The notes beneath the pieces are model-generated. The model saw nothing but the letters and a program-made list of their open reading frames with translations. It was not told the origin of the DNA and made no database searches. Position numbers and translations under genes: made by a program. This document shows positions 25,376 to 33,968 of a stretch of DNA of 40,407 nt, one piece after another; position 1 is the first letter of the stretch; each line of letters opens with the position of its first letter. The DNA comes from an uncultured Flavobacteriales bacterium (GTDB lineage Bacteria > Bacteroidota > Bacteroidia > Flavobacteriales > Crocinitomicaceae), in NCBI GenBank assembly GCA_946478775.1, contig CAMLDR010000014.1:1-40407 (forward strand), read 5' to 3'.

Positions 25376-25403
25376 AAAAAGCGGAAGCCAGGTTCCGCTT
25401 TTT
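25376..25403. terminator. Bidirectional terminator between convergent genes
   Basis: AAAAAGCGGAA and TTCCGCTTTTT form a perfect 11-bp stem around GCCAGG. With A-run on one side and T-run on the other it can stop transcription from both strands, including the minus-strand T9SS gene that ends at 25448. Confidence 0.85.
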
Positions 25404-25447
25404 CATTCCATTTATCGTTATTGTATTCTGTTAATCCCTTGCAAATT

Positions 25448-26968
25448 TCACTCTGTGGCCTTCACAATTCTTTGGCTAAACGTATTTCCATTCTTGTTTG
25501 TAACCGTCAAATGGTACATTCCCGGAGCAAGATCGGGTAAAAAAATGTTCGTTTCTTGATTCAGGCTTCCGCTTTGCAGGATTTTACCGGCTAAATCGGT
25601 ACATTCAAAACGAGCACTTTCACCGGTAGTTCGAATGGTTACTTCATTTGTGAAAGGATTCGGATAAACCAGGAGTTCTCCACCGTCGGTATGCTCGCTG
25701 ATTGAAAGTGTGCCTGCGTATTTTGCCAAAATGGTAGAAAAATCACCGGATGCTGCCAGGTACAATCCGGATTGATTCTGTAAAAGAAGCTTTTGGGACC
25801 CGGCTTCGTTCAAAGAATCGCTGTCAGTTATTGAACCGTTTTGTTTATTCACTAAATAAACCGTTGTGTAAGGTTGTCCACCTGAATATTCAGATGCGGC
25901 AAGGGCAATTTGGTCATTATCAAGTAAAAGAATGTCCGTAACATCATTGGTTTCAGCTGAAAATCCTTGGTTCCAGATTTCAGTTCCCTGAGGGTTGAAT
26001 TTGAAAATGGCAGTTTGATAGGCACTTTGATCCGTTGAATTGATTCCTGCGAGGTAAATATTGCTTTCACTGTCAGTGTGAACACTTAAAGACAGATCTG
26101 CAAATACCATGTTTTGTGCAAATTGGTTTTGATTCCATTGAAATACACCGTTCGCGTTCAGTTTTTTTAATGAGTAACTGTATGATAAATATGTCAATGC
26201 ATAAATGCTTCCGTCGGGTGCTTCGGCAATTTTTGGTGTTGCATAGACGAAATCCGTGGTATCCGGTGTACTCCAGGTAATAGTTCCGTTAGGTGCAAAC
26301 CGCGTGAGTTCATATTGTCCGTCGCAGGCAATTAAATCACCATTCGCAGCAATAATCATATCGGCGCCGTAATTGTAGTCGGTGGGATCATAATTCACCC
26401 ATTGCTCGTTTCCGGCCTGGTCATATTTCACGATCGCACCAGACGAAAACCCGTTATTGTCGCCAACATTTCCGCTTGCATAGGTATTTCCCTGGAGGTC
26501 TGTTACAGAAAAGTGTGACCCACCGGAAGAATAGAAGTTTTCTACTATTCCTTTTTGCCAGCGTTCCTGACCGTTCGCATCGAAACTAATGACAAACCAA
26601 TTCGTTTCAGACTGGTTCACAGTTACTTGTCCGGAGAAGTAGGTGTTTCCGTTTTGGTCAATCCCACCGCTTTTTAGAAAGAACTGGTCGTATTGCGGGT
26701 GTTGGTAGCTTTCTTCCCAAATGGTTGTTCCTGCCGGAGCAATTTTTTGGAGCAGCAGTCGATTATAGGTATCCGGGGACGAATACTTAGTAATCAGGGT
26801 TGCTTTTAAGACATTTCCGTTTCCGGCGTCATACAAACCGATCACATTCATATAAGCGGTATCCGGGGTGGTATAATTCGTTGTCCATTCACGGTTGAGT
26901 TGCGCATTTCCTGTTTGCGATACCAGGCAAAGAGAAAAAAGTATGCAGTATTTAATTCCTGTTTTCAT
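25448..26968 (-). CDS. Secreted beta-propeller protein with T9SS type A sorting domain
   Basis: 506 aa. The signal peptide ends near GNAQ (hydrophobic core YCILFSLCLVS). Residues about 25-410 are repeated blades with motifs like 'D.NGN.Y..G' and 'ANG...W', a propeller related to SBBP repeats. The last 75 residues, from LLVYPNPFTNEVTI through LAPGMYHLTVTNKNG to QRIVKATE, are a T9SS type A sorting domain. It is probably released or surface bound. Similar blade style to the giant paralogues at 2-12 kb but shorter and with a different C-terminal signal. A -7 box lies upstream. Ligand or role unknown. Confidence 0.87.
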   Translation of the reverse strand: MKTGIKYCILFSLCLVSQTGNAQLNREWTTNYTTPDTAYMNVIGLYDAGNGNVLKATLITKYSSPDTYNRLLLQKIAPAGTTIWEESYQHPQYDQFFLKSGGIDQNGNTYFSGQVTVNQSETNWFVISFDANGQERWQKGIVENFYSSGGSHFSVTDLQGNTYASGNVGDNNGFSSGAIVKYDQAGNEQWVNYDPTDYNYGADMIIAANGDLIACDGQYELTRFAPNGTITWSTPDTTDFVYATPKIAEAPDGSIYALTYLSYSYSLKKLNANGVFQWNQNQFAQNMVFADLSLSVHTDSESNIYLAGINSTDQSAYQTAIFKFNPQGTEIWNQGFSAETNDVTDILLLDNDQIALAASEYSGGQPYTTVYLVNKQNGSITDSDSLNEAGSQKLLLQNQSGLYLAASGDFSTILAKYAGTLSISEHTDGGELLVYPNPFTNEVTIRTTGESARFECTDLAGKILQSGSLNQETNIFLPDLAPGMYHLTVTNKNGNTFSQRIVKATE

Positions 26969-26987
26969 GATGTTTAGTTTTATATCA

Positions 26988-26995
26988 CAAACATA
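26988..26995 (-). promoter_or_regulatory. Bacteroidota -7 box on the minus strand (TATGTTTG)
   Basis: CAAACATA on the plus strand reads TATGTTTG on the minus strand, matching TAnnTTTG, 19 bases before the ATG of the 25448-26968 gene. No clear -33 element. Confidence 0.45.
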
Positions 26996-27054
26996 GAGGA
27001 AGGTTTCTCGCGGTTATAGGACTTTTTACGGTTTGAACAGTAGTTTAATCCGGA

Positions 27055-27903
27055 TCACTCCGATTTCTGGTTTCTTACGGACGATCTGAAAAGAGCAGGT
27101 GTGATCCCGTTCTTTTCTTTAAATCGGCGGACAAAATAACTGGCATCGTCGAAGTTGAGATGAAATGCAATTTCCTTGATGGAAAGATCGGTGTGAAAAA
27201 GCAGGCGTTTAATCTCCAGCATCACTTGTTCATCTATGAGTGCTTTTGCGGAAAGCCCCAAATCGCGTGAACACAATTCATTCAGGTAATTCGGTGTGAT
27301 GTGGAGCATATTTGCATAGTCTGAAACAGAACGTATTTCATTAAAATGAATGGAAACAAGTGTCATGAATTTTTCGAGCGTTCCATGATGCTGCTGCGTA
27401 TCCTGCGATTGTTCGTAAGGTCTTTTCAACAGCTGAAGCATGGACCGGATCAGTGCTTTCAATGTTTCCTGCGATGCGAATTTTTCAGAAATACTGTAGG
27501 CTTCGATCAATTTTTTGAGTGCCGCAAAAACTTCTTCTGAAAGTTTCAACTGCTGTTGATTGGATTGTAAAGAGAAGAAGGGATATTCCCGGAAGAAAGC
27601 TGCAGCGCCGGTTTCATTATCATAGAAATAGGTCCTCAGGAATCTGAAATTGCAGCCCGAAGAGTTTTCCGTGCGGTTCATCATATGGACCTGACCTGTA
27701 CGAATGAAGTAAACGGAAGCAGTATCGTTGGGATAATTCACAAAATCGATAGCTTGTGTTCCGCCACCTTCAAAAAACACAATGAACTCATAGTAGTCAT
27801 GACGATGAGGAACTTCGGGCTGCGGAAGCTGTTCTTTCTTTCCCCAAAGTGCGAAATCATGCTGACCGTAAAGTCCAAGGCTGTGAACGGGAATTTGCTC
27901 CAA
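27055..27903 (-). CDS. AraC family transcriptional regulator
   Basis: 282 aa. The N-terminal half is a cupin-like sensor domain with HRHDYYEFIVFFEGGG, which carries the paired His and acidic residues of cupins. The C-terminal 95 residues hold the two AraC HTH motifs, the first around HITPNYLNELCSRDLGLSAK and the second around SIKEIAFHLNFDDASYFVRRFKEKNG, followed by ITPALFR. Such proteins sense a small molecule. It is transcribed away from the eCIS-like gene at 28269, with 365 bp between, so it could regulate either direction. No target is certain. Confidence 0.87.
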   Translation of the reverse strand: MEQIPVHSLGLYGQHDFALWGKKEQLPQPEVPHRHDYYEFIVFFEGGGTQAIDFVNYPNDTASVYFIRTGQVHMMNRTENSSGCNFRFLRTYFYDNETGAAAFFREYPFFSLQSNQQQLKLSEEVFAALKKLIEAYSISEKFASQETLKALIRSMLQLLKRPYEQSQDTQQHHGTLEKFMTLVSIHFNEIRSVSDYANMLHITPNYLNELCSRDLGLSAKALIDEQVMLEIKRLLFHTDLSIKEIAFHLNFDDASYFVRRFKEKNGITPALFRSSVRNQKSE

Positions 27904-28268
27904 GGTGTGAATTTATAGTTCAGAGCCGAAGATAGTATAAATCAGTTAATCCTTGAAAGCAGAGATGAGTTTAATAAGGTTCGAACTAACGGCCATTTAA
28001 ATCAAAACGAGTTTTGCAATCGGTCAGAATTCCCTGTTCCTGTATCATGTACAAATTTGTTTGCTGACAGCGCTTTTTGATTAAAATAAATCATAATTTA
28101 GGTGTAAATAAGCAGATGATCCCATTGGTTAACTAACTGTATATGGGAGGATTAATTCATCTAGGATAGATTTTGTATCCTTCTAATTGCTAAATTTGAA
28201 AATGCCACTTCAAATAAACCGATGCTGAAATTAGCCGGTGTATTTGACAATACTGAAAAGGAAATACG
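27904..28268. other. Divergent intergenic region
   Basis: 365 bp between the AraC gene (minus) and the eCIS-cargo-like gene (plus). It is AT-rich. On the plus side a perfect inverted repeat and a -7 box are visible (separate entry). I see no small gene or RNA. Confidence 0.6.
28163..28198 (+). promoter_or_regulatory. Putative promoter and operator of the eCIS-cargo-like gene
   Basis: AGGATA (28163-28168) and TATCCT (28176-28181) are perfect inverted arms around GATTTTG. Its TTTG (28172-28175) lies 15 bp before TAAATTTG (28191-28198), a TAnnTTTG box. The spacer is a little short. The palindrome would overlap the -33 region, as a repressor site would. Confidence 0.4.
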
Positions 28269-29564
28269 ATGAGAACTCACGCCAACAAAAATCAAGGAGG
28301 CAAAAGCCAATCGGCCACCGGATCCCGGATTCGGAACGGGAAGGAACCTGCTTTTCAGCATATGGACAATCGGCCGGAGGCGGTTTCTCAAAGAAAACTG
28401 CAGGAAATGGCTGACAATTCGGACAGATCAACTCTTAAACACACTCCGTCTTCCAATTCCAATGTCATACAGGGATATTTTGAAGGCAAGGACCTGCAAA
28501 AAGGAAATGTTCCGTCGGACGCGCGGTTAAGTGAAAATTTAAAGATTGTCAGGGAGGGAAAACAAAAACTATATGCAGATCCGGAAAAGATTAAAGAAGC
28601 AAATGCCGTTTTGGGAGAAGGTTCAAGAATTGTCCTGAAACAGGGTGACAAAAAGGATTACGATTTAGAATCGGCAATGGATGGCAAAGGATTTCATACC
28701 ATTGGTTTCACAGACCATTACCAGGTTGTTCCGAGATACAATCCGAATGTGCCGGCTGAAGATGACCTCATAAGAGAGCAGAGTCCGGAAGAGAATGACA
28801 CACCTGAAGAGACGGAAAAAAAGCATCGTGGCTATGCGCATGAACTCATACAGTTATTGACTGATTTCGGAGATCTGCTAGAGGCTATCGGGAATAAAAA
28901 AGAAGGAGACGGACTAAGCACCTGGGATGGTGGAAAATGGTTCTCAGAGGTATATAAATGGTTAAATGAAAACCGGATCAGAAACCAGGTATTACGACTT
29001 GGAATGCAGGAAATTGCCGCTGCATTCTTGCTGGATAACGATCGGAAAAGCAGAAATGCCAGAGTTCAGTCTCTTTTTCATGCATACAGTCAATTTATAG
29101 ATTCAGAAATAGCTGCAAAGGATAAAATTGCCCTCCCGACCGATTGTGCCGCTGTGGTGAGGGAGATTGTAAGCAATGGAAAAACTGTTGAAAATGATCG
29201 ACTGGACGATAATCCGGATATCGGATCAAATTACTACACAGAATTACCTGAGAATGCGAGCAACGTAGGCTGGAACTTTCATTGGGGAGGGGTTGTTCTG
29301 AAGGATGGCGATGATAATGTGACGCTGGAATCCGCAGGAGGAACATCTATTGGAAGTATGGGGAAAAATACCTGGTGGTTCCAGATGTATGGGACTAAAA
29401 ATGTGGAGCAAACCTTCAAGAAGCAGGTGCATCAAACCCATATAGACAGAAACAGGGACCTTGTTGATAAGGGCGATGGCAAGACAAAAGGACTTTCTCA
29501 CGAACAATTGGATAGGCACCAGGCCCGGATCGATCAATGGACGAAACTGGACAGTGATCGGTAA
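28269..29564 (+). CDS. Putative eCIS/contractile-injection cargo protein with Cys-His-Glu hydrolase-like domain
   Basis: 431 aa, no signal peptide. Residues 1-60 (MRTHANKNQGGKSQ, then FQHMDNRPEAVSQRKLQEM and a Ser/Asn-rich stretch ending NVIQGYFEG) are the leader I know from Bacteroidota DUF4157-type proteins tied to extracellular contractile injection systems. The DUF4157 HExxH metalloprotease itself is absent. The middle is helical and acidic. The C-terminal part has LPTDCAAVVREI (Cys293), GWNFHWGGVVL (His338) and VTLESAGG (Glu354), then WWFQMYGT. The order and spacing resemble NlpC/P60-papain-like catalytic sites. A toxic cargo role is inferred; substrate unknown. A two-helix membrane ORF starts 21 bp downstream. 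Confidence 0.7.
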   Translation: MRTHANKNQGGKSQSATGSRIRNGKEPAFQHMDNRPEAVSQRKLQEMADNSDRSTLKHTPSSNSNVIQGYFEGKDLQKGNVPSDARLSENLKIVREGKQKLYADPEKIKEANAVLGEGSRIVLKQGDKKDYDLESAMDGKGFHTIGFTDHYQVVPRYNPNVPAEDDLIREQSPEENDTPEETEKKHRGYAHELIQLLTDFGDLLEAIGNKKEGDGLSTWDGGKWFSEVYKWLNENRIRNQVLRLGMQEIAAAFLLDNDRKSRNARVQSLFHAYSQFIDSEIAAKDKIALPTDCAAVVREIVSNGKTVENDRLDDNPDIGSNYYTELPENASNVGWNFHWGGVVLKDGDDNVTLESAGGTSIGSMGKNTWWFQMYGTKNVEQTFKKQVHQTHIDRNRDLVDKGDGKTKGLSHEQLDRHQARIDQWTKLDSDR

Positions 29565-29585
29565 TAAAATTTAATCAATTTAGTT

Positions 29586-29750
29586 ATGCAAACAAAAAAG
29601 ATCATTCTGGTACTCTTGGTTTTACTCAATTGTATCGTTTTATTAGGGCAGATCTGGCCCGAAGGTGTTCCACCTTTTGCACGGGTTGTAAACATCGTTT
29701 TTCTCGTTTCAAGTTTGCTGTTCTTTCTTTTTTCATTCAGGAAGAAGTGA
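29586..29750 (+). CDS. Small two-helix membrane protein (54 aa)
   Basis: The frame from the ATG at 29586 to the TGA at 29748-29750 gives MQTKKIILVLLVLLNCIVLL, a short WPEGVPPF loop, a second helix with VNIVFLVSSLLFFLF, and SFRKK at the end. Basic ends on both sides of two hydrophobic helices indicate an inner-membrane protein with both termini inside. It starts only 21 bp after the cargo-like gene and is probably in the same transcript, so it could be an immunity or accessory protein. That role is a guess from position. Confidence 0.6.
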   Translation: MQTKKIILVLLVLLNCIVLLGQIWPEGVPPFARVVNIVFLVSSLLFFLFSFRKK

Positions 29751-29914
29751 TTTTTTAGAATGCCAGTTTTTTTCAGGCGTTTACTAGTGAATTCAAAGTG
29801 AAATAATTCATCTTTTTAAAAATTAAGAGACCAAATCAATAATATAATGTCGTTCTTTGAATGATCCTCTTTGTAAAACATACACTTGGGCAGTTAATTT
29901 TTAACGTGCATGCT

Positions 29915-30550
29915 ATGAATAACAAAGAAGTTCAGGAACAAAATCAATTGGAGGAATCGATCCAATTTGAAAGATTGATCCAGGGTCTGATTGATAACGA
30001 ATACGGTTGTTGCGATGATTTCATATTGCCAGAGATCGTAAGGGGTTTACATGCAAACCTTCAGCTTTTAAATGAGACAGAAAAATTGAAGCCTTCCGGA
30101 TTTGGTAATAAACAGGATTTCAAAAAAGATGACGCGGTTAGAGGTGATAAAATCAATTGGATAGAGGCAGAAACTGTCAATCAATTCGAGCTGATCTACC
30201 TCACTAAAATGGAGAATTTTATCAGCTACTTGAACAAAACCTGTTTTACAGCAATAACAAGCTTCGAAAGCCATTATTCCTCGTATGAAAAAAGTCGTTT
30301 TTACAAGAGGCACCTGGATCAGTTTAAAAATGAAAAAGGAAGAAAATACTCCGTTGTTTTATACCTCAATAAAGATTGGAAAACCACCGATGGAGGATTG
30401 CTGTCGTTGTATCCCAAAATGAAAGAAAAAATTGATATTTCTCCTTTGGGAGGAAGAATGGTTTTATTTAGAAGTGATGAAATGGAGCACGAGGTCAATC
30501 CTTCTTTCACAAGAGAAAGAAATAGTATCGCCGGTTGGTTGAAAAATTGA
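29915..30550 (+). CDS. 2-oxoglutarate/Fe(II)-dependent oxygenase (prolyl-hydroxylase type)
   Basis: 211 aa from the ATG at 29915. An in-frame ATG at 29861 adds 18 hydrophobic residues that do not look like the family, so I prefer the later start. The double-stranded beta-helix iron site is His133 and Asp135 (RHLDQF), and His192 (MEHEV), with Arg202 (RERNSIAGW) for 2-oxoglutarate. YSVVLYLNKDW and GGRMVLFRSDEMEH match SM-20/EGLN-like prolyl hydroxylases. The enzyme hydroxylates a protein or small molecule; substrate unknown. It follows the cargo-like gene and the small membrane ORF, but the 164-bp gap does not require co-transcription. Confidence 0.85.
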   Translation: MNNKEVQEQNQLEESIQFERLIQGLIDNEYGCCDDFILPEIVRGLHANLQLLNETEKLKPSGFGNKQDFKKDDAVRGDKINWIEAETVNQFELIYLTKMENFISYLNKTCFTAITSFESHYSSYEKSRFYKRHLDQFKNEKGRKYSVVLYLNKDWKTTDGGLLSLYPKMKEKIDISPLGGRMVLFRSDEMEHEVNPSFTRERNSIAGWLKN

Positions 30551-30812
30551 GCACTATTTCAATCTGTTTTTTGAATGATGAAAAGTGATTGGTCTTTCGA
30601 TTGTTGGCTTTTCGGGGATTGTATGAAAAATATGCGAACGATTTGGAAACGGATGAAAGTGGGTAATGGTGATTTCTTCTATTTTTATCAAAACGAACTG
30701 CTAAATCACCCTTCTTGCTGAACACTTCCAAAACAGAACGGATCACTGGATCGAAATTAACCCTAATTTTAGAACCTGAAACGAACCATTTTTTGAAAGA
30801 AAGCCAACACCC

Positions 30813-31910
30813 ATGAGCGCACTTAAAGATATGTATTCCCCTTCCTTCTTCAACTATTTCTCAGGTATTGCAGAAACCGTTCTTCCATCGTTTGACAGGA
30901 CTAAATTTACAGCAGACATTTTCATTCCCGATTGGCAAAACAAAGAGTTGAAACAGCGTATGCGTCACACTTCGCTGGTATTGCATCAATTCCTGGATCC
31001 GGATTTTGTAAAGGCTGCCTGTCAAATCGAAAAGCTTACACGAAAACTGCAGGAGGCTGGAACCCCTGAAAATTTCGTGTATATGTTCCTGCCTGACTAC
31101 ATTGAAATTCACGGATTGGAACATTTCGATGCTTCAGTCAATGCCATGGAAATTGTAACTCAGTTTATCAGCTGTGAATATGCCGTGAGACCATTTCTTC
31201 TGAAATACGAAAACGAGATGATGGAACAAATGCTCACCTGGAGTAAACACCAAAGTCACCATGTGAGAAGATTGGCAAGCGAAGGATCCCGTCCGCGGTT
31301 GCCCTGGGGAATGGGGATTCCGGAATTAAAACGCGAACCGAAGCAAATACTCCCGATACTGGAAAACTTAAAGAACGATCCTTCGGAATATGTAAGGCGC
31401 AGTGTAGCAAACAATCTGAATGACATTGCGAAAGACCATCCGGCGATCGTACTGGAACTGGCCGGTAAATGGCAGGGAATAAGTGCAGAAACAAATGCCT
31501 TGATCAAACATGGCAGCCGGACGCTTTTAAAACAAGGCAATACCGATATTTTAAGTCATTTCGGATTGTTAAACGATCCGAAGTTTGAGGTAACAGCGCT
31601 AAAAGTGATTACTCCGCAAGTGAAGATCGGTGATGATCTGATTTTCTCTTTCACGGTCAGCAACGGCAGTGATAAAGAGCAACTCTTCCGGCTGGAATAC
31701 GCCATTTATTACCTGCGGCAAAACGGACAGCTTTCAAAAAAAGTATTTAAGATCAGTGAACGCAGGTTCCAACCCGGGGAAGTGGTATCAATTAGCAGAA
31801 AGCAAAGTTTTAGGATGATCACGACCCGTAAATTCTATGAAGGAGAACAACAGCTTTCGGTTATTATCAACGGACACGAAAGGGCGTTTTCAAAATTTGT
31901 CCTGGTTTAA
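30813..31910 (+). CDS. AlkC-like DNA alkylation repair glycosylase
   Basis: 365 aa. HEAT-like helical repeats cover most of the protein. The diagnostic segment WSKHQSHHVRRLASEGSRPR, then LPWGMGIPEL, and NDPSEYVRRSVANNLNDIAKDHP are those of the AlkC/AlkD superfamily. The C-terminal 100 residues (from about FEVTALKVITPQVKIGDDLIF) form an Ig-like domain as reported for AlkC. The enzyme removes alkylated bases such as 3-methyladenine. A 262-bp gap precedes it and it has no repair neighbours. Family confident; precise base preference not known. Confidence 0.85.
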   Translation: MSALKDMYSPSFFNYFSGIAETVLPSFDRTKFTADIFIPDWQNKELKQRMRHTSLVLHQFLDPDFVKAACQIEKLTRKLQEAGTPENFVYMFLPDYIEIHGLEHFDASVNAMEIVTQFISCEYAVRPFLLKYENEMMEQMLTWSKHQSHHVRRLASEGSRPRLPWGMGIPELKREPKQILPILENLKNDPSEYVRRSVANNLNDIAKDHPAIVLELAGKWQGISAETNALIKHGSRTLLKQGNTDILSHFGLLNDPKFEVTALKVITPQVKIGDDLIFSFTVSNGSDKEQLFRLEYAIYYLRQNGQLSKKVFKISERRFQPGEVVSISRKQSFRMITTRKFYEGEQQLSVIINGHERAFSKFVLV

Positions 31911-31946
31911 AGGAAGCTTTTAAAAGCGACAGACTGAACGAAAGAT

Positions 31947-32264
31947 ATGAAAACCCACCAACTAGTAAAAAGAATAACAAGACTTTTCCTGCTCGCCGGA
32001 ATTCTGACGAACACTTTCCTGTCTTTATACTTTATGGCCCTGGGAGAAAAAGCGAACACTCAAATGCTTTACTTAGCAATTTATACTTCGATCGGCCTTC
32101 TGTTTCCCGCGTTGCTGGTGTTGGTTTTTTGGATCATTATCGGTTTGATAGAAAGGGGATTCTCAAAGACTGTGGACGATCTCAAGATCGAGTTTGTTTT
32201 GGCATTTCTGGCTATATTTACTCTTTTTGGATTGATAATAGTGACCCATTATTTTATCGATTAA
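31947..32264 (+). CDS. Small three-helix membrane protein, hypothetical
   Basis: 105 aa. Three hydrophobic helices (about residues 10-30, 41-67 and 83-103) are joined by short charged loops with a basic start. I do not recognise a family. It lies 37 bp after the AlkC-like gene and 23 bp before the LytTR membrane regulator and may be co-transcribed with the latter. Confidence 0.6.
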   Translation: MKTHQLVKRITRLFLLAGILTNTFLSLYFMALGEKANTQMLYLAIYTSIGLLFPALLVLVFWIIIGLIERGFSKTVDDLKIEFVLAFLAIFTLFGLIIVTHYFID

Positions 32265-32287
32265 GGCTTGATTAAACCAATTGTAAA

Positions 32288-33085
32288 TTGACATTTCTAA
32301 ACAGACAAATCCGCTTTACGGCCTCTATCAAACGAAAGTTTTTGGTTGGATTGATCTTAGGCGTTTTTCTGTCCTTTGTGATCATTGTACTGCAGCCTTT
32401 TGATACGGACCAATTCCATTCCGATCATAAATTGCTGGTACTGTCCATTTTCGGGTTCCTGTTTTTTGCTGCTTTTGTGATCTACAGCATACTGGAGAAT
32501 TTCTGGTATTCCCGGGTTCGTAAGACTTGGCGTGTTTACCATGAGATAAGTTCGATCATCCTGTTTTTTGTTTTCGTTGGTAGCGTGATCTTTTTATACA
32601 ACAGCTTATTGATCAATCAGCAGCAGTATTCCGTGGGCAATCATTTGCTTTATTTACGGACGATTGTCCTTGCAATGACCCCTGTTTTAGCACCTTTGAC
32701 GATTTATCTGAGACAGAGGTTCGGCGAACGCATTGTTCCGATTCCGGCTAGTTCCATTCTGCTGATCGGGGAGAATAAGAACGAGGTCCTGAACCTGGAA
32801 AAGGAAGACCTGTTGTTTGTTAAAGCGGTAGAAAACTACGTAGAGATCTGTTTTTTGGATGAACATAAAACTGTGCTTTCAAAAACATTCCGGCAAACGC
32901 TTTCCAATGTGGAGCGGCAAATTCCTTTTTTGGAAAAATGCCACCGCTCTTATTTGGTCAATCGCAGTGCAATCAAAGAAATCAGTGGTAATTCACAGAG
33001 TGCAAAGATTTCGTTTGTGTATGGCGAAGAGAAAATCCCGCTTTCCAAAACGTATTATAAACAAGTAAAAGCTTCGCTTTTATGA
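32288..33085 (+). CDS. LytTR-domain transcriptional regulator with four membrane helices
   Basis: 265 aa. The start is probably the TTG at 32288, as no ATG lies near; the frame then gives TFLNRQIRFTAS. Four hydrophobic helices lie between residues 20 and 145. The C-terminal 95 residues are a LytTR DNA-binding domain: LFVKAVENYVEICF, RQTLSNVERQIPFLEKCHRSYLVN and IPLSKTYYKQVKASL. It thus binds DNA while anchored in the membrane, a Bacteroidota form without a response-regulator receiver. No sensor kinase is nearby, so the helices may receive the signal themselves. Confidence 0.87.
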   Translation: MTFLNRQIRFTASIKRKFLVGLILGVFLSFVIIVLQPFDTDQFHSDHKLLVLSIFGFLFFAAFVIYSILENFWYSRVRKTWRVYHEISSIILFFVFVGSVIFLYNSLLINQQQYSVGNHLLYLRTIVLAMTPVLAPLTIYLRQRFGERIVPIPASSILLIGENKNEVLNLEKEDLLFVKAVENYVEICFLDEHKTVLSKTFRQTLSNVERQIPFLEKCHRSYLVNRSAIKEISGNSQSAKISFVYGEEKIPLSKTYYKQVKASLL

Positions 33086-33209
33086 ATTGATAATTCCATT
33101 GTTATCGACTCGTCAAAAAAACGATCATTTCATCACAATTCAGCAGGAACAGGGAGTAACCGATCCGATTTAGCACTTTCTTTGAACGCTCATTTAAACA
33201 CTTCAATGT

Positions 33210-33902
33210 ATGCTTTACACCAAAAAATGGAGATTCGTTCTTCTAAATTTCGTCGGGATCTCACTTCTGAATTTCACCTATTGTCAGAGCAATGAAATAA
33301 GCGTCCGGTTTATCGGTAACTGCGGTCTGGCCATGTCGGACGGAACGACGAATATCTATTTTGACTTTCCCTACAAATCGGGGGCGCATCACTACATGGA
33401 ATACAATTTAGCGGAATTAGACAGTGTGAAGAGCAATGCTATTTTTATTTACACACACAAACACTTAGATCATTATAGCGGAGTGGTGAAGAAAATTGCC
33501 AGAAAACGCAAGGGAAGAATCTATACTCCGCGCAATGTGGAAAAACTCTTAAAACTGAATGACGAATTGAAAAATTTCAAAATTGAAGCGTTCCAAACCA
33601 AACACCATTTCTCATTCAATCATTATTCCTATCTGGTAACCTGGCACGGCAAACGGATCTTCATTTCAGGAGATACGGAAAATGTGGAAACGCTGGCAGC
33701 CGTAAAAGAGATTGATTGGGCATTTATCCCCGCATGGCTTTTAATGGATGCCATTGAAAAGAAGATCAAACTGAGAGAAGCCATTCAAACGATAGTCATT
33801 TACCACATCGGGCCAAGGGATAAAATTACCTCCGACGAGGCAGATAAGCAAATCAAGCTATTGAATAAGCAGGGAGAGATTTTGGTGATTCCGTTCGATT
33901 GA
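33210..33902 (+). CDS. Secreted or periplasmic MBL-fold metallohydrolase
   Basis: 230 aa. The signal peptide ends near TYCQ. THKHLDHYSG gives the HxHxDH zinc site, followed by KHHF, SGDTENVE and a late H (IYHIGPRD), as in metallo-beta-lactamase-fold hydrolases of the UlaG/RomA kind. Two ATGs (33206 and 33210) overlap; only 33210 is in frame. It lies 125 bp after the LytTR gene. The substrate, probably a phospholipid, nucleotide or lactone, cannot be read from the sequence. Confidence 0.87.
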   Translation: MLYTKKWRFVLLNFVGISLLNFTYCQSNEISVRFIGNCGLAMSDGTTNIYFDFPYKSGAHHYMEYNLAELDSVKSNAIFIYTHKHLDHYSGVVKKIARKRKGRIYTPRNVEKLLKLNDELKNFKIEAFQTKHHFSFNHYSYLVTWHGKRIFISGDTENVETLAAVKEIDWAFIPAWLLMDAIEKKIKLREAIQTIVIYHIGPRDKITSDEADKQIKLLNKQGEILVIPFD

Positions 33903-33968
33903 ATAGTTTGCAGCACTGTGGCCTACAAATCAAAATAGCTGTTATCTTTCCGGTAAGGAAATAAGATC

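Noticed and set aside
29861..29914. Upstream ATG for the 2-oxoglutarate oxygenase
   Set aside because: The extra 18 residues are hydrophobic and unlike relatives. The start at 29915 is more likely, but the longer form cannot be excluded.
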